Notes under the pieces: model-generated
Seen by the model: the letters and a program-made list of their open reading frames with translations, nothing else
The model's database searches: none
Told to the model about the DNA's origin: nothing
Assembly: GCF_950295315.1 (NCBI RefSeq)
Contig: NC_080177.1
Coordinates: 76,968,096-77,032,095 of the forward strand
Source of the DNA: Erinaceus europaeus
Taxonomy: Eukaryota > Chordata > Mammalia > Eulipotyphla > Erinaceidae
Reading direction: 5' to 3'
Length of the DNA stretch: 64,000 nt
Position numbers and translations under genes: made by a program
Shown here: in pieces, positions 44,154 to 54,088 of the stretch
Numbering within the stretch: position 1 is the first letter of the stretch
How the letters are laid out: each line of letters begins with the position of its first letter

Positions 44154-44394
44154 TGGGAGTGGGAGGGGGTAATGGCTTATAATACAGATGCTCATGGATG
44201 GATACAATCGCTCATCTCTCTGGAGTAGGTGTCTGCAACATTCTCACCTCCCCAGGTCCTCTTCCAGCATCACGCATCAGGACCCCGAAGCACCCCCTCC
44301 CTAAAGTCCTTTGCTTCAGTGTATAGCGTACTAGGTGCTGCCACATTTCCTGTGCAATGGCTCCTCTATGTATCTTTTCAAAGATTTGTCTTTT

Positions 44395-44543
44395 TATTTT
44401 ATCATTTTAGAGATTTGATTTATTTATGAGAAAGCTAGGAGGAGAGAGAAAGAAACAGACTCTGGCACATGTGCTGCTGGGGATGGAACTCAGGACCTCA
44501 TGTTGAGAGTCCGAAGCTTTGTCACTGCGCCACCTCCTGGACG
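44395..44543 (-). mobile_element. SINE-B copy
   Basis: Reverse-strand SINE-B from GATTTGATTTATTTATGAGA to GTCACTGCGCCACCTCCTGG. Confidence 0.9.
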
Positions 44544-44575
44544 ACTATCTTTTTATTTTTATTTTTTAAGAAACT

Positions 44576-44844
44576 TTTTTTCCCTTTTGTTGCCCTTGTT
44601 GTTTATCATAGTCGTTGTTGCTGTTATTGTTGTTGTTATTGGTGTCGTTGTTGTTGGATAGGACAGAGAGAAATGGAGAGAGGAGGGGAAGATAGAGGGG
44701 GAGAGAAAGACAGACACCTGCAGACCTGCTTCACCACCTGTGAAGCGACTCCCCTGCAGGTGGGGAGCCCAACAGCGATCCTAATGCCCATCCTTGGGCT
44801 TCACACCATGTGTACTTAACCCACTGCACCACCACCCAGCTCCC
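44576..44844 (-). mobile_element. SINE-A copy
   Basis: Reverse-strand SINE-A, TTTCCCTTTTGTTGCCCTTG to CACCACCACCCAGCTCCC, with a small deletion in the B-box region. Confidence 0.92.
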
Positions 44845-44993
44845 TCAAAGATTTATTTATTTATTTATTTATCTATTTATTTATTTATTTATTTATGAGC
44901 AAGAGAGAGCCAGAGTATCACTCTGGCACATGTAGCATGGGGGATCAAACTTGAGGATCCAGTGGTTTATCCACTGTGCCACCTCCCTGCCCA
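44845..44993 (-). mobile_element. SINE-B copy
   Basis: Reverse-strand SINE-B: ATTTATTTATTT-type tail to ATCCACTGTGCCACCTCCC. It abuts the preceding SINE-A. Confidence 0.9.
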
Positions 44994-45174
44994 CAAAATA
45001 TTTTAAATGTAAAATAATTTGTACATTCCTTCAGGGTTTTACTTTTATTCCCCTATTTCACTGAAAACCTTAACAGAATGGCCCCAAACTATTAAGTATT
45101 CAGCAATACTTTTTTTTCTTGTTTTACATGTATGGATACTTGATTCATCTCCACAACAATTTTTTCAGATTACT

Positions 45175-45447
45175 TTTTTAAAATTAGATTTATTTTTATT
45201 TTCCCTTTGTTTTTTATTGTTGTAGTTATTACTGTTGTTATTGATGTCGTCGTTGTTGGATAGGACAGAGAGAAATGGAGAGAGGAGGGAAAGATAGAGA
45301 GGGGGAGAGAAAGATAGACACATGCAGTCCTGCTTCAACGCCTGTGAAGCGACTCCCCTGCAAGTGGGGAGGGGGGCTCGAACCAGGATCCTTACACTGG
45401 TCATTGTGCCATGTGCGCTTAACCCACTGCGCTACCGCCCGACTCCC
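45175..45447 (-). mobile_element. SINE-A copy
   Basis: Reverse-strand SINE-A, AGATTTATTTTTATTTTCCC to GCGCTACCGCCCGACTCCC. Confidence 0.93.
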
Positions 45448-45454
45448 TTGAATT

Positions 45455-45586
45455 TTATTTTAATGAGAGAAAATCTAGAACACTGCTCAGCTCTGGCTTC
45501 TTGTGGGTCTAGGGATTGAACCCGGGACCTTGGAGCCTCAGGCACAAAAGTCTTTTGCAGAACCATTATGCTGTTTTCCCAGCCCT
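45455..45586 (-). mobile_element. SINE-C copy
   Basis: Reverse-strand SINE-C with AACACTGCTCAGCTCTGGC and GCAGAACCATTATGCTGTTT. Confidence 0.87.
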
Positions 45587-45611
45587 TTCAGATCACTTTC
45601 TAAATAAACAT

Positions 45612-45765
45612 CATTTTAAGATCTATTTTATTCACATATGTGAGAGAGGAGAGAGAGAGAGAGAGAGGACTAACTCGACCACTCTTTACATGCAGGGTCA
45701 GGGATGGAACCTGGAGCCTCAGGCATGCAGGTCTTACTTCCTACCTGTTTAGCTATTTCCCCAGT
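45612..45765 (-). mobile_element. Older tRNA-type SINE
   Basis: Reverse-strand SINE with GA-run, GGTCAGGGATGGAACCTGGA and GTTTAGCTATTTCCCCAG. Confidence 0.7.
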
Positions 45766-45774
45766 GCTAAATAT

Positions 45775-46070
45775 TATTTTTTAGAACAGTTTTAAAATGT
45801 GCAGAAACACTCTATACAGAGTTCTCATACACCCCACACCCAAACTTCCCTATTATCAACCTCTGACATCAACATGGTAAGTTTGCTCCGGTGAGTGGGT
45901 CAAGGCCAGCAGTAGTCAGGTGTGTGCTATACACAGATTTCTTGAGTTGGTCCTTTTTTTCTGTTCCATGATCATGACCTTTAGCCTTCATGACCAAGAA
46001 TAGACATCCAACCAGAGGAACGCTGTGCTGGTGCCATCACACATCCTCACCTGAAATAACTTCTAAAATG
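45775..46070 (-). repeat. Old LINE remnant
   Basis: TTTTAGAACAGTTTTAAAAT, CAGAGTTCTCATACACCCCA and CCTATTATCAACCTCTGACA match a widespread decayed LINE end in mammals, here in inverted orientation. The right border is uncertain. Confidence 0.5.
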
Positions 46071-46840
46071 TCATCAGTCTGAAAAGGAAGACTCAGCACA
46101 GTGGCTTCTCTTCTCCTGTGGGCCTCTAGTATGCATGTTAGCGGATGCTAATTCCTGCCTGCTCTCCACATCTTTAGAGCTTGCAGTACTGACTTGTGTG
46201 TGCCCAACCACCACACATTACACTTCAAACTTTAATTAGGAGGCTCAATAAATGTGGTTTAACTAGGAGTGGGACATGTTTCCAAGATTCAGAAGTAAAG
46301 TTGAGACCAGCACCACCCACGAGGCAGAGAGGGGATGTCCTATGCCAGGGCAAGAGAGCACCAAAGTTTTTGATGGGCTGATTATGAGGGAAGGCTGAGG
46401 CAGAGCTAGGGGCCTGAACAGGCATGAGTGTGATGGCTATCAGTGGGGGCACAGAGCTGCAGAGTTGACTGCCAGCCTCACCAGGCCCTGTGCCAAGGAG
46501 AGATGCCACCCTGTTCATCTCCACGACCATGGTCATGGGTGTGAACTTGCAGTCCCAGGGCTGCCTCGAGACTGAGGCGGATGGGACCCCTGTTCAATCA
46601 CGGGCCTGTGGTCACCTCACCTGGCCAGCTCTTTGTAAGTGTCCTCAAAGGGGCTGGAAATTGGGGAGGGGTAGAGGGAAAGTTGTGCCCCTGGACAACC
46701 CAGTATCTAGCACCCACATGTCCTGAGCAGCCCACTAACATTTTTTGGGAGTGCAGTGCTGCCTGAAAGCTGTCCGGACTTCAGATTTGGGCAGCACATT
46801 ACAGCTTAAGTGATTCTTGGGTGAGGCTTCCACCAACCCT
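46071..46840. other. Unique flank
   Basis: About 0.8 kb with no gene or young repeat recognised. Confidence 0.5.
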
Positions 46841-46944
46841 GCTGTTAAATCTGCTGAGAACTCACCACGTGGCAGGGGCTTCACAAGCGTGGTCTCAGTC
46901 CATCTTCACAAAGCACCAATAAGGGCACCTTAAAACCTGCTGTT

Positions 46945-47138
46945 TTGGGGTCTGACCAGTGGTGCATCTGGTTATTTATGGTACCAAGCACAAGGATCTG
47001 GGTTCAAGCCCCTGGTCCCCACATGCAGGGGGAAGCTACACAGGTAGTGAAGCAGTATTACAGGTGTCTCTTTCTCTCTCTTCCTGTCTATTGCTCACTC
47101 GTCTGTCAATTTTTCTCTCTGTCCTATAGAATAAAAGA
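46945..47138 (+). mobile_element. SINE-D copy
   Basis: Plus-strand SINE-D: GACCAGTGGTGCATCTGGTT to CTGTCCTATAGAATAAAAGA. Confidence 0.86.
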
Positions 47139-47460
47139 AAGAGGCCAGGCGGTGTTGCACCCAGTTAAGCACATATATCACCATGCCTAAGGACCAGGGT
47201 TCGAGCCCCCACTCCCCACCTGTAGGGGGAATGTTTCATGAGCAATGAAGCAGGTCTGCAGGTGTCTTATCTTTTTCCACCTTTCTTTATCTCCCCTCCC
47301 CTCTCATTTTTTTCTTTTTCTTGTCAAATAAAAACAGAAAGAAAAAAAACAATAGCTGCCAGGAGCAGTGGGTCCGTAGTGCAGGCACTGAGCGTGGTGG
47401 GTGGATTCATTGTGAAGGCACCAAGCCCTCAACCCCCAGCAATAACCCTGTTAACAGTAA
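47139..47460 (+). mobile_element. SINE-A/D long variant
   Basis: Plus-strand unit: GGCCAGGCGGTGTTGCACCC head and a long extension TAGCTGCCAGGAGCAGTGGG that contains a partial internal duplication of the GCAGGCACTGAGC/GAAGGCACCAAGC section before AATAACCCTG. Confidence 0.88.
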
Positions 47461-47600
47461 GATAAAGAACTTGCTGTTTTCACAGATAGAAACTGTGATT
47501 CAAAGGTGTGGAGTTCCTTTGTGTGGTTGGAGTGCTCACAGGTAGCAAGCTTAAGAGTGGAAGCTGGCTCTGTGGGCAGGCACAGGGCTGAGATCCAAGC

Positions 47601-47879
47601 CGCAGCATGGCCTGGGCTCTGCCTCAGGACTCAGACAAGCACCAGGTAGCGTCTCTCTCCTGAGGTCCTCTCCTCGGCCACGGCCGTCCTCTGCCTGCCC
47701 ATGACCCTATAGTTGTCCCACCTGCCTCCAAGCCCTGTTCCTCTCTCCCACAGGGCACAGGGCACCAGTGGCCCAGGGGGTCCCGGAGGCCCCAGGATCT
47801 GGAGACAGCGGTGGGCAGAGCACTCCAGGGTCTCAGGCAGGCGGGTCGCCGGGCGCAGTGGGGAGGCAGGCAGGGTGCA
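47601..47879. other. Unique GC-rich flank
   Basis: No gene recognised. Confidence 0.45.
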
Positions 47880-48130
47880 CAGCGCTGATCCTAACCAAGT
47901 TTGCCAGCCTGGCTTTTCTCATGGCTCCCACACAATGGTCTGCTTTGTGCCCACCTGCCGATAATGCTTAATTAGGCGAGGAGTTGATTAATTTGAGGTA
48001 ATTGACAGCTAATTAGAAGCCCACTGGCTCATTAACGTGACATCTTGTCTTCCTGAATTGGTTGAGTGGGGTCAGGTGACAGGAGCCGTTGCCGCTTCCT
48101 CCCTGGCTCTGGTCAGCTCACCTGGGCAGG
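47880..48130. promoter_or_regulatory. Candidate enhancer with clustered TAATTA sites, about 34 kb upstream of VSX2
   Basis: Within about 50 bp lie TAATTA at 47969-47974, GATTAATTTG at about 47986-47995, TAATTG at 47999-48004 and TAATTA at 48010-48015. The last sits in GCTAATTAGAAG, a paired-type Q50 homeodomain site of the kind VSX2, RAX or LHX2 bind. CAGCT and CATTAACG follow. No SINE is inserted in about 1.1 kb. The layout suggests an autoregulated retinal enhancer; function is inferred. Confidence 0.65.
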
Positions 48131-48369
48131 CCTGGCAGGTTAGGTGGGGAAGGTTCAAGGTCAAGGATATCAGAATGGTGGAAGCATCAGCAGAGGGCTC
48201 ATTTGAGGGGCGGTGGCTTTGCTTGGAGCAGGGGAACATGACTCTGCAGGTAGGGAGGAGGGTCCTGGGAAGGTGACATGTGCGGAGACCTACTGGTCAC
48301 AAGCTTAGGCATAGGGCTGAGGGGGCCCTGGGGTGGAAGCCCAGCTCCGCCCCTAAGCCGCGAAGGGAC
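48131..48369. other. Unique flank
   Basis: No gene recognised. Confidence 0.45.
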
Positions 48370-48540
48370 TAGGAGACAGTCAGTTACTCTCCAAGCCCAA
48401 GACTTCTCATCTGTAAATGGGAATAACAGTACCTGCATCGTGAGCTAGTTGTGAAGAGTGAGCACACGAGAGACATCGAAGGAAAGGATTTAGACAGTAC
48501 CTGGAGGGCCTAGAGGACATGCCGGGAAATGTTAAGCATT
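48370..48540 (+). repeat. MIR remnant
   Basis: CTTCTCATCTGTAAATGGGA, ATAACAGTACCTGCATCGTG and AGTTGTGAAGAGTGAGC match the MIR 3' half in plus orientation. Confidence 0.8.
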
Positions 48541-48732
48541 CTTGGCAGCAGGGAGGAGTAACAAGAAGAGGGGGAAGTGGGTGGGAGGCAATGGCTGAGC
48601 CCTTCCCCGTGGGGACATTCACTGTGCCTGATAACATACCACTGAAGGTGTGTGCCAAAGACTTCTCACTGTCCTAGCCACCTCAGGAGGTGATTTAGTA
48701 GTATATGCGCTAGGTATTTGAAAACTATTACA
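48541..48732. other. Unique flank
   Basis: No feature recognised. Confidence 0.4.
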
Positions 48733-48846
48733 TGCAGTCTTGGAGGTGGAACTGCTGAAAGGTGTTAGACTGTCAAGCATGAGGTCTTGAGTTCGAGTCC
48801 TGACAGTGTGAAGACAGTGGTTTTTCTCTCCCTCTCTTTAGTGTGT

Positions 48847-48880
<34 letters not shown>
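48733..48880 (+). mobile_element. SINE-B copy ending in (GT)n
   Basis: Plus-strand diverged SINE-B (GTCTTGGAGGTGGAACTGCT) whose 3' part is replaced by a GT run at 48841-48880. Confidence 0.75.
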
Positions 48881-48885
<5 letters not shown>

Positions 48886-48904
48886 ATTTAAGTTAAAAGT
48901 GACC

Positions 48905-49113
48905 CATTATTGGTGTATTGCACCAAAGTAGAAGACTCTGGAGTGGCGTGGGTGGGTGGGAGGGAGAGTATAGGTCCAAAAAGGATGACAGAGGACCTAG
49001 AAGGGGTTGTATCGTTGTGTGGAAAACTGAGAAATGTTATGCATGTACAAACTATTGTATTTACTGTTCAATGTAAAACATTAATCCCCCAATAAAGAAA
49101 AATTTTTAAAAAG
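48905..49113 (+). mobile_element. L1 3' UTR fragment
   Basis: Plus-strand L1 3' UTR only: TGTATTGCACCAAAGTAGAA, TGACAGAGGACCTAGAAGGG, CCCCAATAAAGAAAAATTTT. It is close to 22750-22972. Confidence 0.93.
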
Positions 49114-49136
49114 TGACCCATTAGAGCATGATGGTA

Positions 49137-49275
49137 AGGGGGTGGTATACCTGGTAGAGTGTACGCAGTATACAAAGACAAGAGTTCAAGCCCCGGCTCC
49201 CCACTTGCAAAGGAGACACTTCACAAGTGATAAGCAGGTCTGTAGGTATCTCTCTCCTTCTCTCTCTTTTAAAAA
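49137..49275 (+). mobile_element. SINE-A/D copy split by a minus-strand SINE-D
   Basis: Plus-strand SINE (GGTGGTATACCTGGTAGAGT); its CT-rich tail and AATAAA end resume at 49476-49556 after the nested element. Confidence 0.82.
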
Positions 49276-49280
49276 ATTTT

Positions 49281-49475
49281 TAACCATCTTTATTTATTTA
49301 TTTTATAGACAGCGAGAAATTGAGAGGGGAGGTTGTGATAGAGAGAAAGAGAGAGAGAGAGAGACATCTGTGGCACTGATTCACCACTCACAAACCTTGT
49401 GGGGACCAGGGGCTCGAACCTAGGTTCTTGTGCACTGTAACGTGCACTCAACCAGGTGTGCCACCGCCAGGCCCC
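49281..49475 (-). mobile_element. SINE-D copy nested in another SINE
   Basis: Reverse-strand SINE-D, ATCTTTATTTATTTATTTTA to AACCAGGTGTGCCACCGCCA, inserted in the CT-rich body of the plus-strand SINE. Confidence 0.9.
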
Positions 49476-49563
49476 ATCTTTCTCCTTCTCTGTATCCTCC
49501 TTCCCTTTCAATTTCTTTCCTTTCCCTTTTAATTTCTTATCAAAAATAAAAATAAAAGACACT

Positions 49564-49850
49564 GGGAGTCAAGCAGTGGCACACTGGGTTAAGCACACAT
49601 AGTACAAAGCACAAGGACCCTGGTTCGAGCCCCCAGATCCCCACCTGCAGGGAGGTCGCTTCGCAAGTGGTGAAGCAGGTCTGCAGGTGTCTATCTCTTG
49701 CCACTCGCCACTCTATCATTTCCTTCTCTCTCAATTTCTCTCTGTCCTATCCAACAACAACAACAAAAATGGAAAAATGGCCACCAGGAGCAGTAGATTT
49801 GTAGTGTAGGCACCAAGCCCCAGCAATAACCCTGGAAGCAAAAAATAAAA
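49564..49850 (+). mobile_element. SINE-A long variant
   Basis: Plus-strand long SINE-A: GGGAGTCAAGCAGTGGCACA head, AATGGCCACCAGGAGCAGTA extension, AATAACCCTGGAAGCAAAAA end. Confidence 0.92.
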
Positions 49851-50494
49851 TAAAAATAAAGTGACCCATCATTTGCCCTATCAATTTCCTCACTAGCAGC
49901 CTGTTCTACTGAAATATTTGCACACACACAAGTATCTAAGCACAAAAATGATTGTTCCTCATAACATAGATCGTAGTCACCCAAAGTGGAAAGAGCCCAG
50001 AAGTCTGTCATAGGGCTGGTTAACTATTCTCTGGTAGCACACCCACGCAGTGGGGGAGTCTGAGGTGGTGGAACACAGTTAGATGTGCTGAGTGGGCGCT
50101 TGAAATGCTACTGATGTGATTGAGGAACTTAATTTAACAGTCCCATGTGGCAAGTGGCCTCTGCCTTGGAGCTCAGAAATCTGTTTAAGGGGTCAGACAA
50201 CTCAGGCTTCCCTACACGGGCACAGCAAACCCCAACACATTACTGCTGGCACCACCGAGGACTGCAGAGAGTGGCCTCACACTTTGCTAGGCAGAGTGGT
50301 GCTGGTGCCGCAGAACAGTCCTAGAACATGGTTCTAGAATGAGCTGGACTTCTCTAGTAGAATCAGAACTAATCTGAAAAAAAAAATAGAACTAATCTGG
50401 ATGGTTCTCAGATCAAGGCCATGAGGACACAGGCATCAAAAGTGAGTCTCCATGAGCTGAGGCAGGAGGACAGGTGACTAGAGAGATGGGAACC
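49851..50494. other. Unique flank
   Basis: No gene or young repeat recognised. Confidence 0.5.
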
Positions 50495-50638
50495 TGTGGA
50501 CTGGGAGGTGGTGCAGTGGGAAAGGTGTTGGGCCCTCAAGCAGGAGGTTCTGAGTTTGTTCCCCAGCAACACAGGTGGCAGAGGGGTGCTCTGGTTCTCC
50601 CTCTCATCTCCCTCTCTCATTAACACATAAATGATAGA
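50495..50638 (+). mobile_element. SINE-B copy
   Basis: Plus-strand SINE-B: GACTGGGAGGTGGTGCAGTG to CTCATTAACACATAAATGAT. Confidence 0.88.
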
Positions 50639-50770
50639 AAGAAAAAAAGAAGGAAAGAAAGAAAGGAAGAAAGAAGAAAAAAAGAAAGGAAGAAAGAAAG
50701 GAAGGAAGGGAAGGAAGGAAAGAAGGAAGGAAGGAAGAAAGGAAGAAAGGAAGGAAGGAAGGAAGGAAGG
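50637..50770. repeat. (GAAA)n/(GGAA)n microsatellite
   Basis: 134-bp purine tract between a SINE-B tail and a head-truncated SINE-A. GAAA units pass into GGAA units. Confidence 0.95.
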
Positions 50771-51003
50771 TGTAAGGATCCCGGTTTGAGCCCCCGGCTC
50801 CCCACCTGCAGGGGCGTCGCTTCACAGGCAGTGAAGCAGGTCTGCAGGTGTCTGTCTTTCTCTCCCCCTCTCTGTCTTCCCCTCCTCTCTCCATTTCTCT
50901 CTGTCCTGTCCAACAACGACGACATCAACAACAACAACAATAATAACTACAACAATAAAAAACAAGGGCAACAAAAAGGGTAATAAATAAATAAAATTTA
51001 TTT
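50771..51003 (+). mobile_element. SINE-A, 5'-truncated at a microsatellite
   Basis: Plus-strand SINE-A starting at GTAAGGATCCCGGTTTGAGC, so the A box is lost. It follows directly on the GGAA tract. A GAAAG/GGGA purine tract (51005-51078) follows its tail. Confidence 0.93.
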
Positions 51004-51096
51004 TAAAAAGAAAGAAAGAGAGGGAGAAAGAAAGGGAGATAGAGGGAGGAAGAGGGAGAGGGAAAGAGAAAGAAAGAAGATGGAAGCCTTTGCAGA

Positions 51097-51372
51097 GGGG
51101 GTCGGGCGGCGGCGCAGCGGGTTAAGCACACACGGCACCAGGTGCAGGGACCGGTGTAAGGATCCCGGTTCGAGCCCCCGGCTCCCCACCTGCAGGGGAG
51201 TCACAGGCGGTGCAGCAGGTCTGCAGGTGTCTGTCTTTCTCTCCCCCTCTCTGTCTTCCCCTCTTCTCTCCATTCCTCTCTGTCCTATCCAACAACAGTG
51301 ACATCAACAACAACAATAACAATCACAATGACAAAACAACAGGGCAACAAAAAAGAAAAAAAATTAAAAAAA
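51097..51372 (+). mobile_element. SINE-A copy
   Basis: Plus-strand SINE-A, GGGTCGGGCGGCGGCGCAGC head and AAC-rich zone, with a short deletion in the middle. Confidence 0.93.
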
Positions 51373-51792
51373 GGAAAGGAAAGAACAAGTAGAAGAAACA
51401 GCAATAAATAAAGGGCTCAGTGATCTTTCTGTTTATTGCAATTGCTCCAATGAAAATAAGTTTCCCCTTTCTCCTTCTGCTTTCTTTCACATAAACAGGG
51501 GTTTGTTTTTTTAACTGCTTATGGAAAGTAAAGGAAAAGAAAAAATGCTTTTGGAACCCAAATACTACATCTAAAATAAGACTGAAGTTCACTCTTTTCC
51601 CTCTAGAACATTTCTAGCTAAGCAGAAGACTGTGGAGTTTCTTCTAGTGAGTTCTTTACTGAGGAAATCGCTACTCATATCATTCCGAGTTTTCCTGTTA
51701 TTATCAATTATTATTACTCAACACATATAATCCTAGTCAATCCTCCAGCTTGGCTTCTTTCCTCTTCACTATCTAAAGTCTCCCTTTCAGGG
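51373..51792. other. Unique AT-rich flank
   Basis: No gene or young repeat recognised. Confidence 0.5.
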
Positions 51793-52052
51793 GAGGCCGG
51801 GCAGTAGCACACCTGGTTAAGCAGGAGAACCTGCACAAGGATCCGGGTTCGAGCCCCTGGCTCCCTACCTGAAGAGAGGAAGCTTCACAAGCAGTGAAGC
51901 AGGCCTGCAGGTGTCTGTCTTTGTCTCTCCCTATCTCCCCTCCCCTCTCAATTTCTGTCCTATCCAATAAAATGGAAAAAATGGCCACCAGGAGCAGTTT
52001 GTAGTGCCCAGACGAGCCCCAGAGATAACCCTGGAGGCAAAAAAAAAAAAAA
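51793..52052 (+). mobile_element. SINE-A/D long variant
   Basis: Plus-strand unit: GCCGGGCAGTAGCACACCTG head, CAATAAAATGGAAAAAATGG, and AGATAACCCTGGAGGCAAAA end. Confidence 0.9.
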
Positions 52053-52165
52053 AAGCCTCTCATTCAGTTAATCTAAGGAATTCACAATTCAGTTTCTCAC
52101 TTGAGTACCTCTGTTCATGCCATTGAGCTTCTAGAAAGTCACATCCCTTCTGCACATACAATCCT

Positions 52166-52638
52166 ATTTTTTAAAAATATTTGCTTTCCTTTTTTTAAAT
52201 ATTTATTTATTTATTTCCTTTTGTTGCCCTTGTTTTATTGTTGTAGTTATTATTGTTGTTGTTATTGATGTCGTCGTTGTTGGATAGGACAGAGAGAAAT
52301 GGAGAGAGGAGGGGAAGACAGAGAGGGGAAGAGAAAGACAGACACCTGCAGACCTGCTTCACCGCCTGTGAAGCGACTCCCCTGCAGGTGGGGAGCCAGG
52401 GGGCTTGAACCAGGATCCTTATACTGGTCCTTGTGCTTTGCATCATGTGTGCTGAACCCACTGTGCCACTGCCCGGCTCCCCCCCTTTTTTTTAAGACTT
52501 TATTTATTTATTAATGAGAAAGATAGGAGGAGAGAGAGAGAACCAGACATCACTCTGGCACATGTGCTGCTGGGGATTGAACTCAGGACCTCATGCTTGA
52601 GAGTCCAAAGCCTTATCACTGAGCCACCTCCCAGACCA
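52166..52638 (-). mobile_element. SINE-B with a SINE-A in its tail, one 16-bp TSD around both
   Basis: Reverse-strand SINE-B (52489-52638) and a reverse-strand SINE-A (52195-52479) lie between CTGCACATACAATCCT at 52150-52165 and 52639-52654. The outer duplication belongs to the SINE-B, and the SINE-A probably entered its T/A-rich tail later. Confidence 0.93.
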
Positions 52639-52687
52639 CTGCACATACAATCCTGTCCTTCCTGGAAAACTCAGTTTTGGCCTAGTC

Positions 52688-53016
52688 TTTTTTTTTTTTT
52701 TTTTTTTTTGCCTCCAGGGTTATCGCTGGGGCTCGGTGCCAGCACTACGAACCCTCTGCTCCTGGAGGTTATTTTTTCCATTTCGCTGCCCTTGTTGTGG
52801 TCGTTATTGTTATAGCTGTTGTTGTTGTTGTTGGATAGGACAGAGAGAACTGGAGAGAGCAAGGGAAGACAAAGATAGACACCTACAGATCTGCTTCACC
52901 GCCTGTGAAGGGACCTCTTTGTAGGTGGGGAGCCGGGTGCTCAAACCGGGAGACTTATGCTGGTCCTCGCACTTTGCGTCACGTGCGCTTAACCCGCTGC
53001 GCTACTGCCCAGTCCC
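52688..53016 (-). mobile_element. SINE-A long variant
   Basis: Reverse-strand long SINE-A: T-run, GCCTCCAGGGTTATCGCTGG, to GCGCTACTGCCCAGTCCCC. Confidence 0.93.
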
Positions 53017-53129
53017 CTGTTTTGGCCTATTCTTCCCAAGTCTGCAGGCCCCACCCCATTCCTTCCTGATGCGACTTTCACGTTCCTGGGATGGGTCCCA
53101 TCCGACCCGCCTACATTTCTGGGGTCTCA

Positions 53130-53400
53130 CCACGCTGTTTCAGGATTTGTAATATCGATCACCCACAGTTCCATTAGCATGCTGTTTACCTGTCCTTCGG
53201 ATCATTAGTGAACATGAGAAGTGAGCCACCAAGCCTCCCGGCCCCCACCGCGTGCCCCCTCCCGTGTCATTATCCTTCCTGGTGTGACAGGGTCAGAACT
53301 AAAACCAATTTGCTTCCATCTTTGGCGATGCTGTGACTGTGAAGTGTCACCCGCCCCGCGATGTCTGCATTGCAACAACTGCTTCAACTCTGTGCCGCCG
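53130..53400. promoter_or_regulatory. Candidate enhancer, about 39 kb upstream of VSX2
   Basis: SINE-free island with GTAATATCGATCACC, CCATTAGCATG, GCTGTTTACC (FOX-like), GGATCATTAGTG and TCATTATCC, then a CpG-bearing stretch TGTCACCCGCCCCGCGATG. Conservation is not measured. Confidence 0.45.
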
Positions 53401-53771
53401 GAGTAGCCTGCGCTCTTGTGGAGGGCTGAGTCCTCTGGCTGCCCCTGGCTACAAGTCCCAGAGCAACATCCAGGCAAGACTCAGGGCTGCTCCTGGCTGT
53501 TGACATTTCCCTCGCTTTGCTGTCGGGAGCTGGGTGCAGGGGAGCCTGTGATGCACACATCAGGGAAGTGCAGGAGGGTGTGGGGTGGCAGGGACAGCCT
53601 TACTCTCACTTACTCTTCACAACATCTATTTCTGCTGTGGGAAAACGAGGGGCAAGTCCCCTTACAACTTTGCAAGGCTCAGCCTTGTGTATTCTAGGTA
53701 CCTGGGGCTAGGGTGGTCAAATCACTTCTTAGGGACAACAGCCATCCTCATCCCATGATCTTTCTCTCTCT
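53401..53771. other. Unique flank
   Basis: No gene or young repeat recognised. Confidence 0.45.
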
Positions 53772-53893
53772 CATTTCTTTTACCAGAACACTGCTCAGCT
53801 CTGGCTTACGGTAGTGCTGGCTGGCAATTGAACGTGGGACCTTTGGTACCTCAGGCATGAGAGTCTTTGCATCACTGTGCTATCACCACAGTC
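53772..53893 (-). mobile_element. SINE-C copy
   Basis: Reverse-strand SINE-C: ACCAGAACACTGCTCAGCTC to CACTGTGCTATCACCACAGT. Confidence 0.87.
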
Positions 53894-53927
53894 CTTCCTT
53901 GATTATCTTATGTTTAGAGAATGCTCT

Positions 53928-54088
53928 GGGACTAGGGTGGTGCACCTAGTTAAGTGGACACATTGTAGCACACAAGGTCCCTGCTGCAGGTGGGGAGCTG
54001 GGGGGCTAGAAATTGGGTCCTTGTGCAGTTAGGTCCTTGCGCTTAGTACTATGTGCGCTGAACCAGGTGCGCCACCGCCCGGTCCCCC
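53928..54088. mobile_element. Fold-back pair of SINE heads
   Basis: Plus-strand SINE head (GGGTGGTGCACCTAGTTAAG, 53928 to about 53993) joined directly to a minus-strand head half (GCAGGTGGGGAGCTGGGGGG to GCGCCACCGCCCGGTCCCC, ending 54088). Neither has a tail at the junction. Confidence 0.82.

Larger units (their letters stand above)
46845..47600 (-). repeat. MIR remnant split by two SINEs
   Basis: Inverted MIR in two pieces (46845-46944 and about 47461-47600). The gap holds two plus-strand SINEs. CTGCTGTTTT before and CTTGCTGTTTT after look like the target duplication of the first insertion. Confidence 0.6.
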
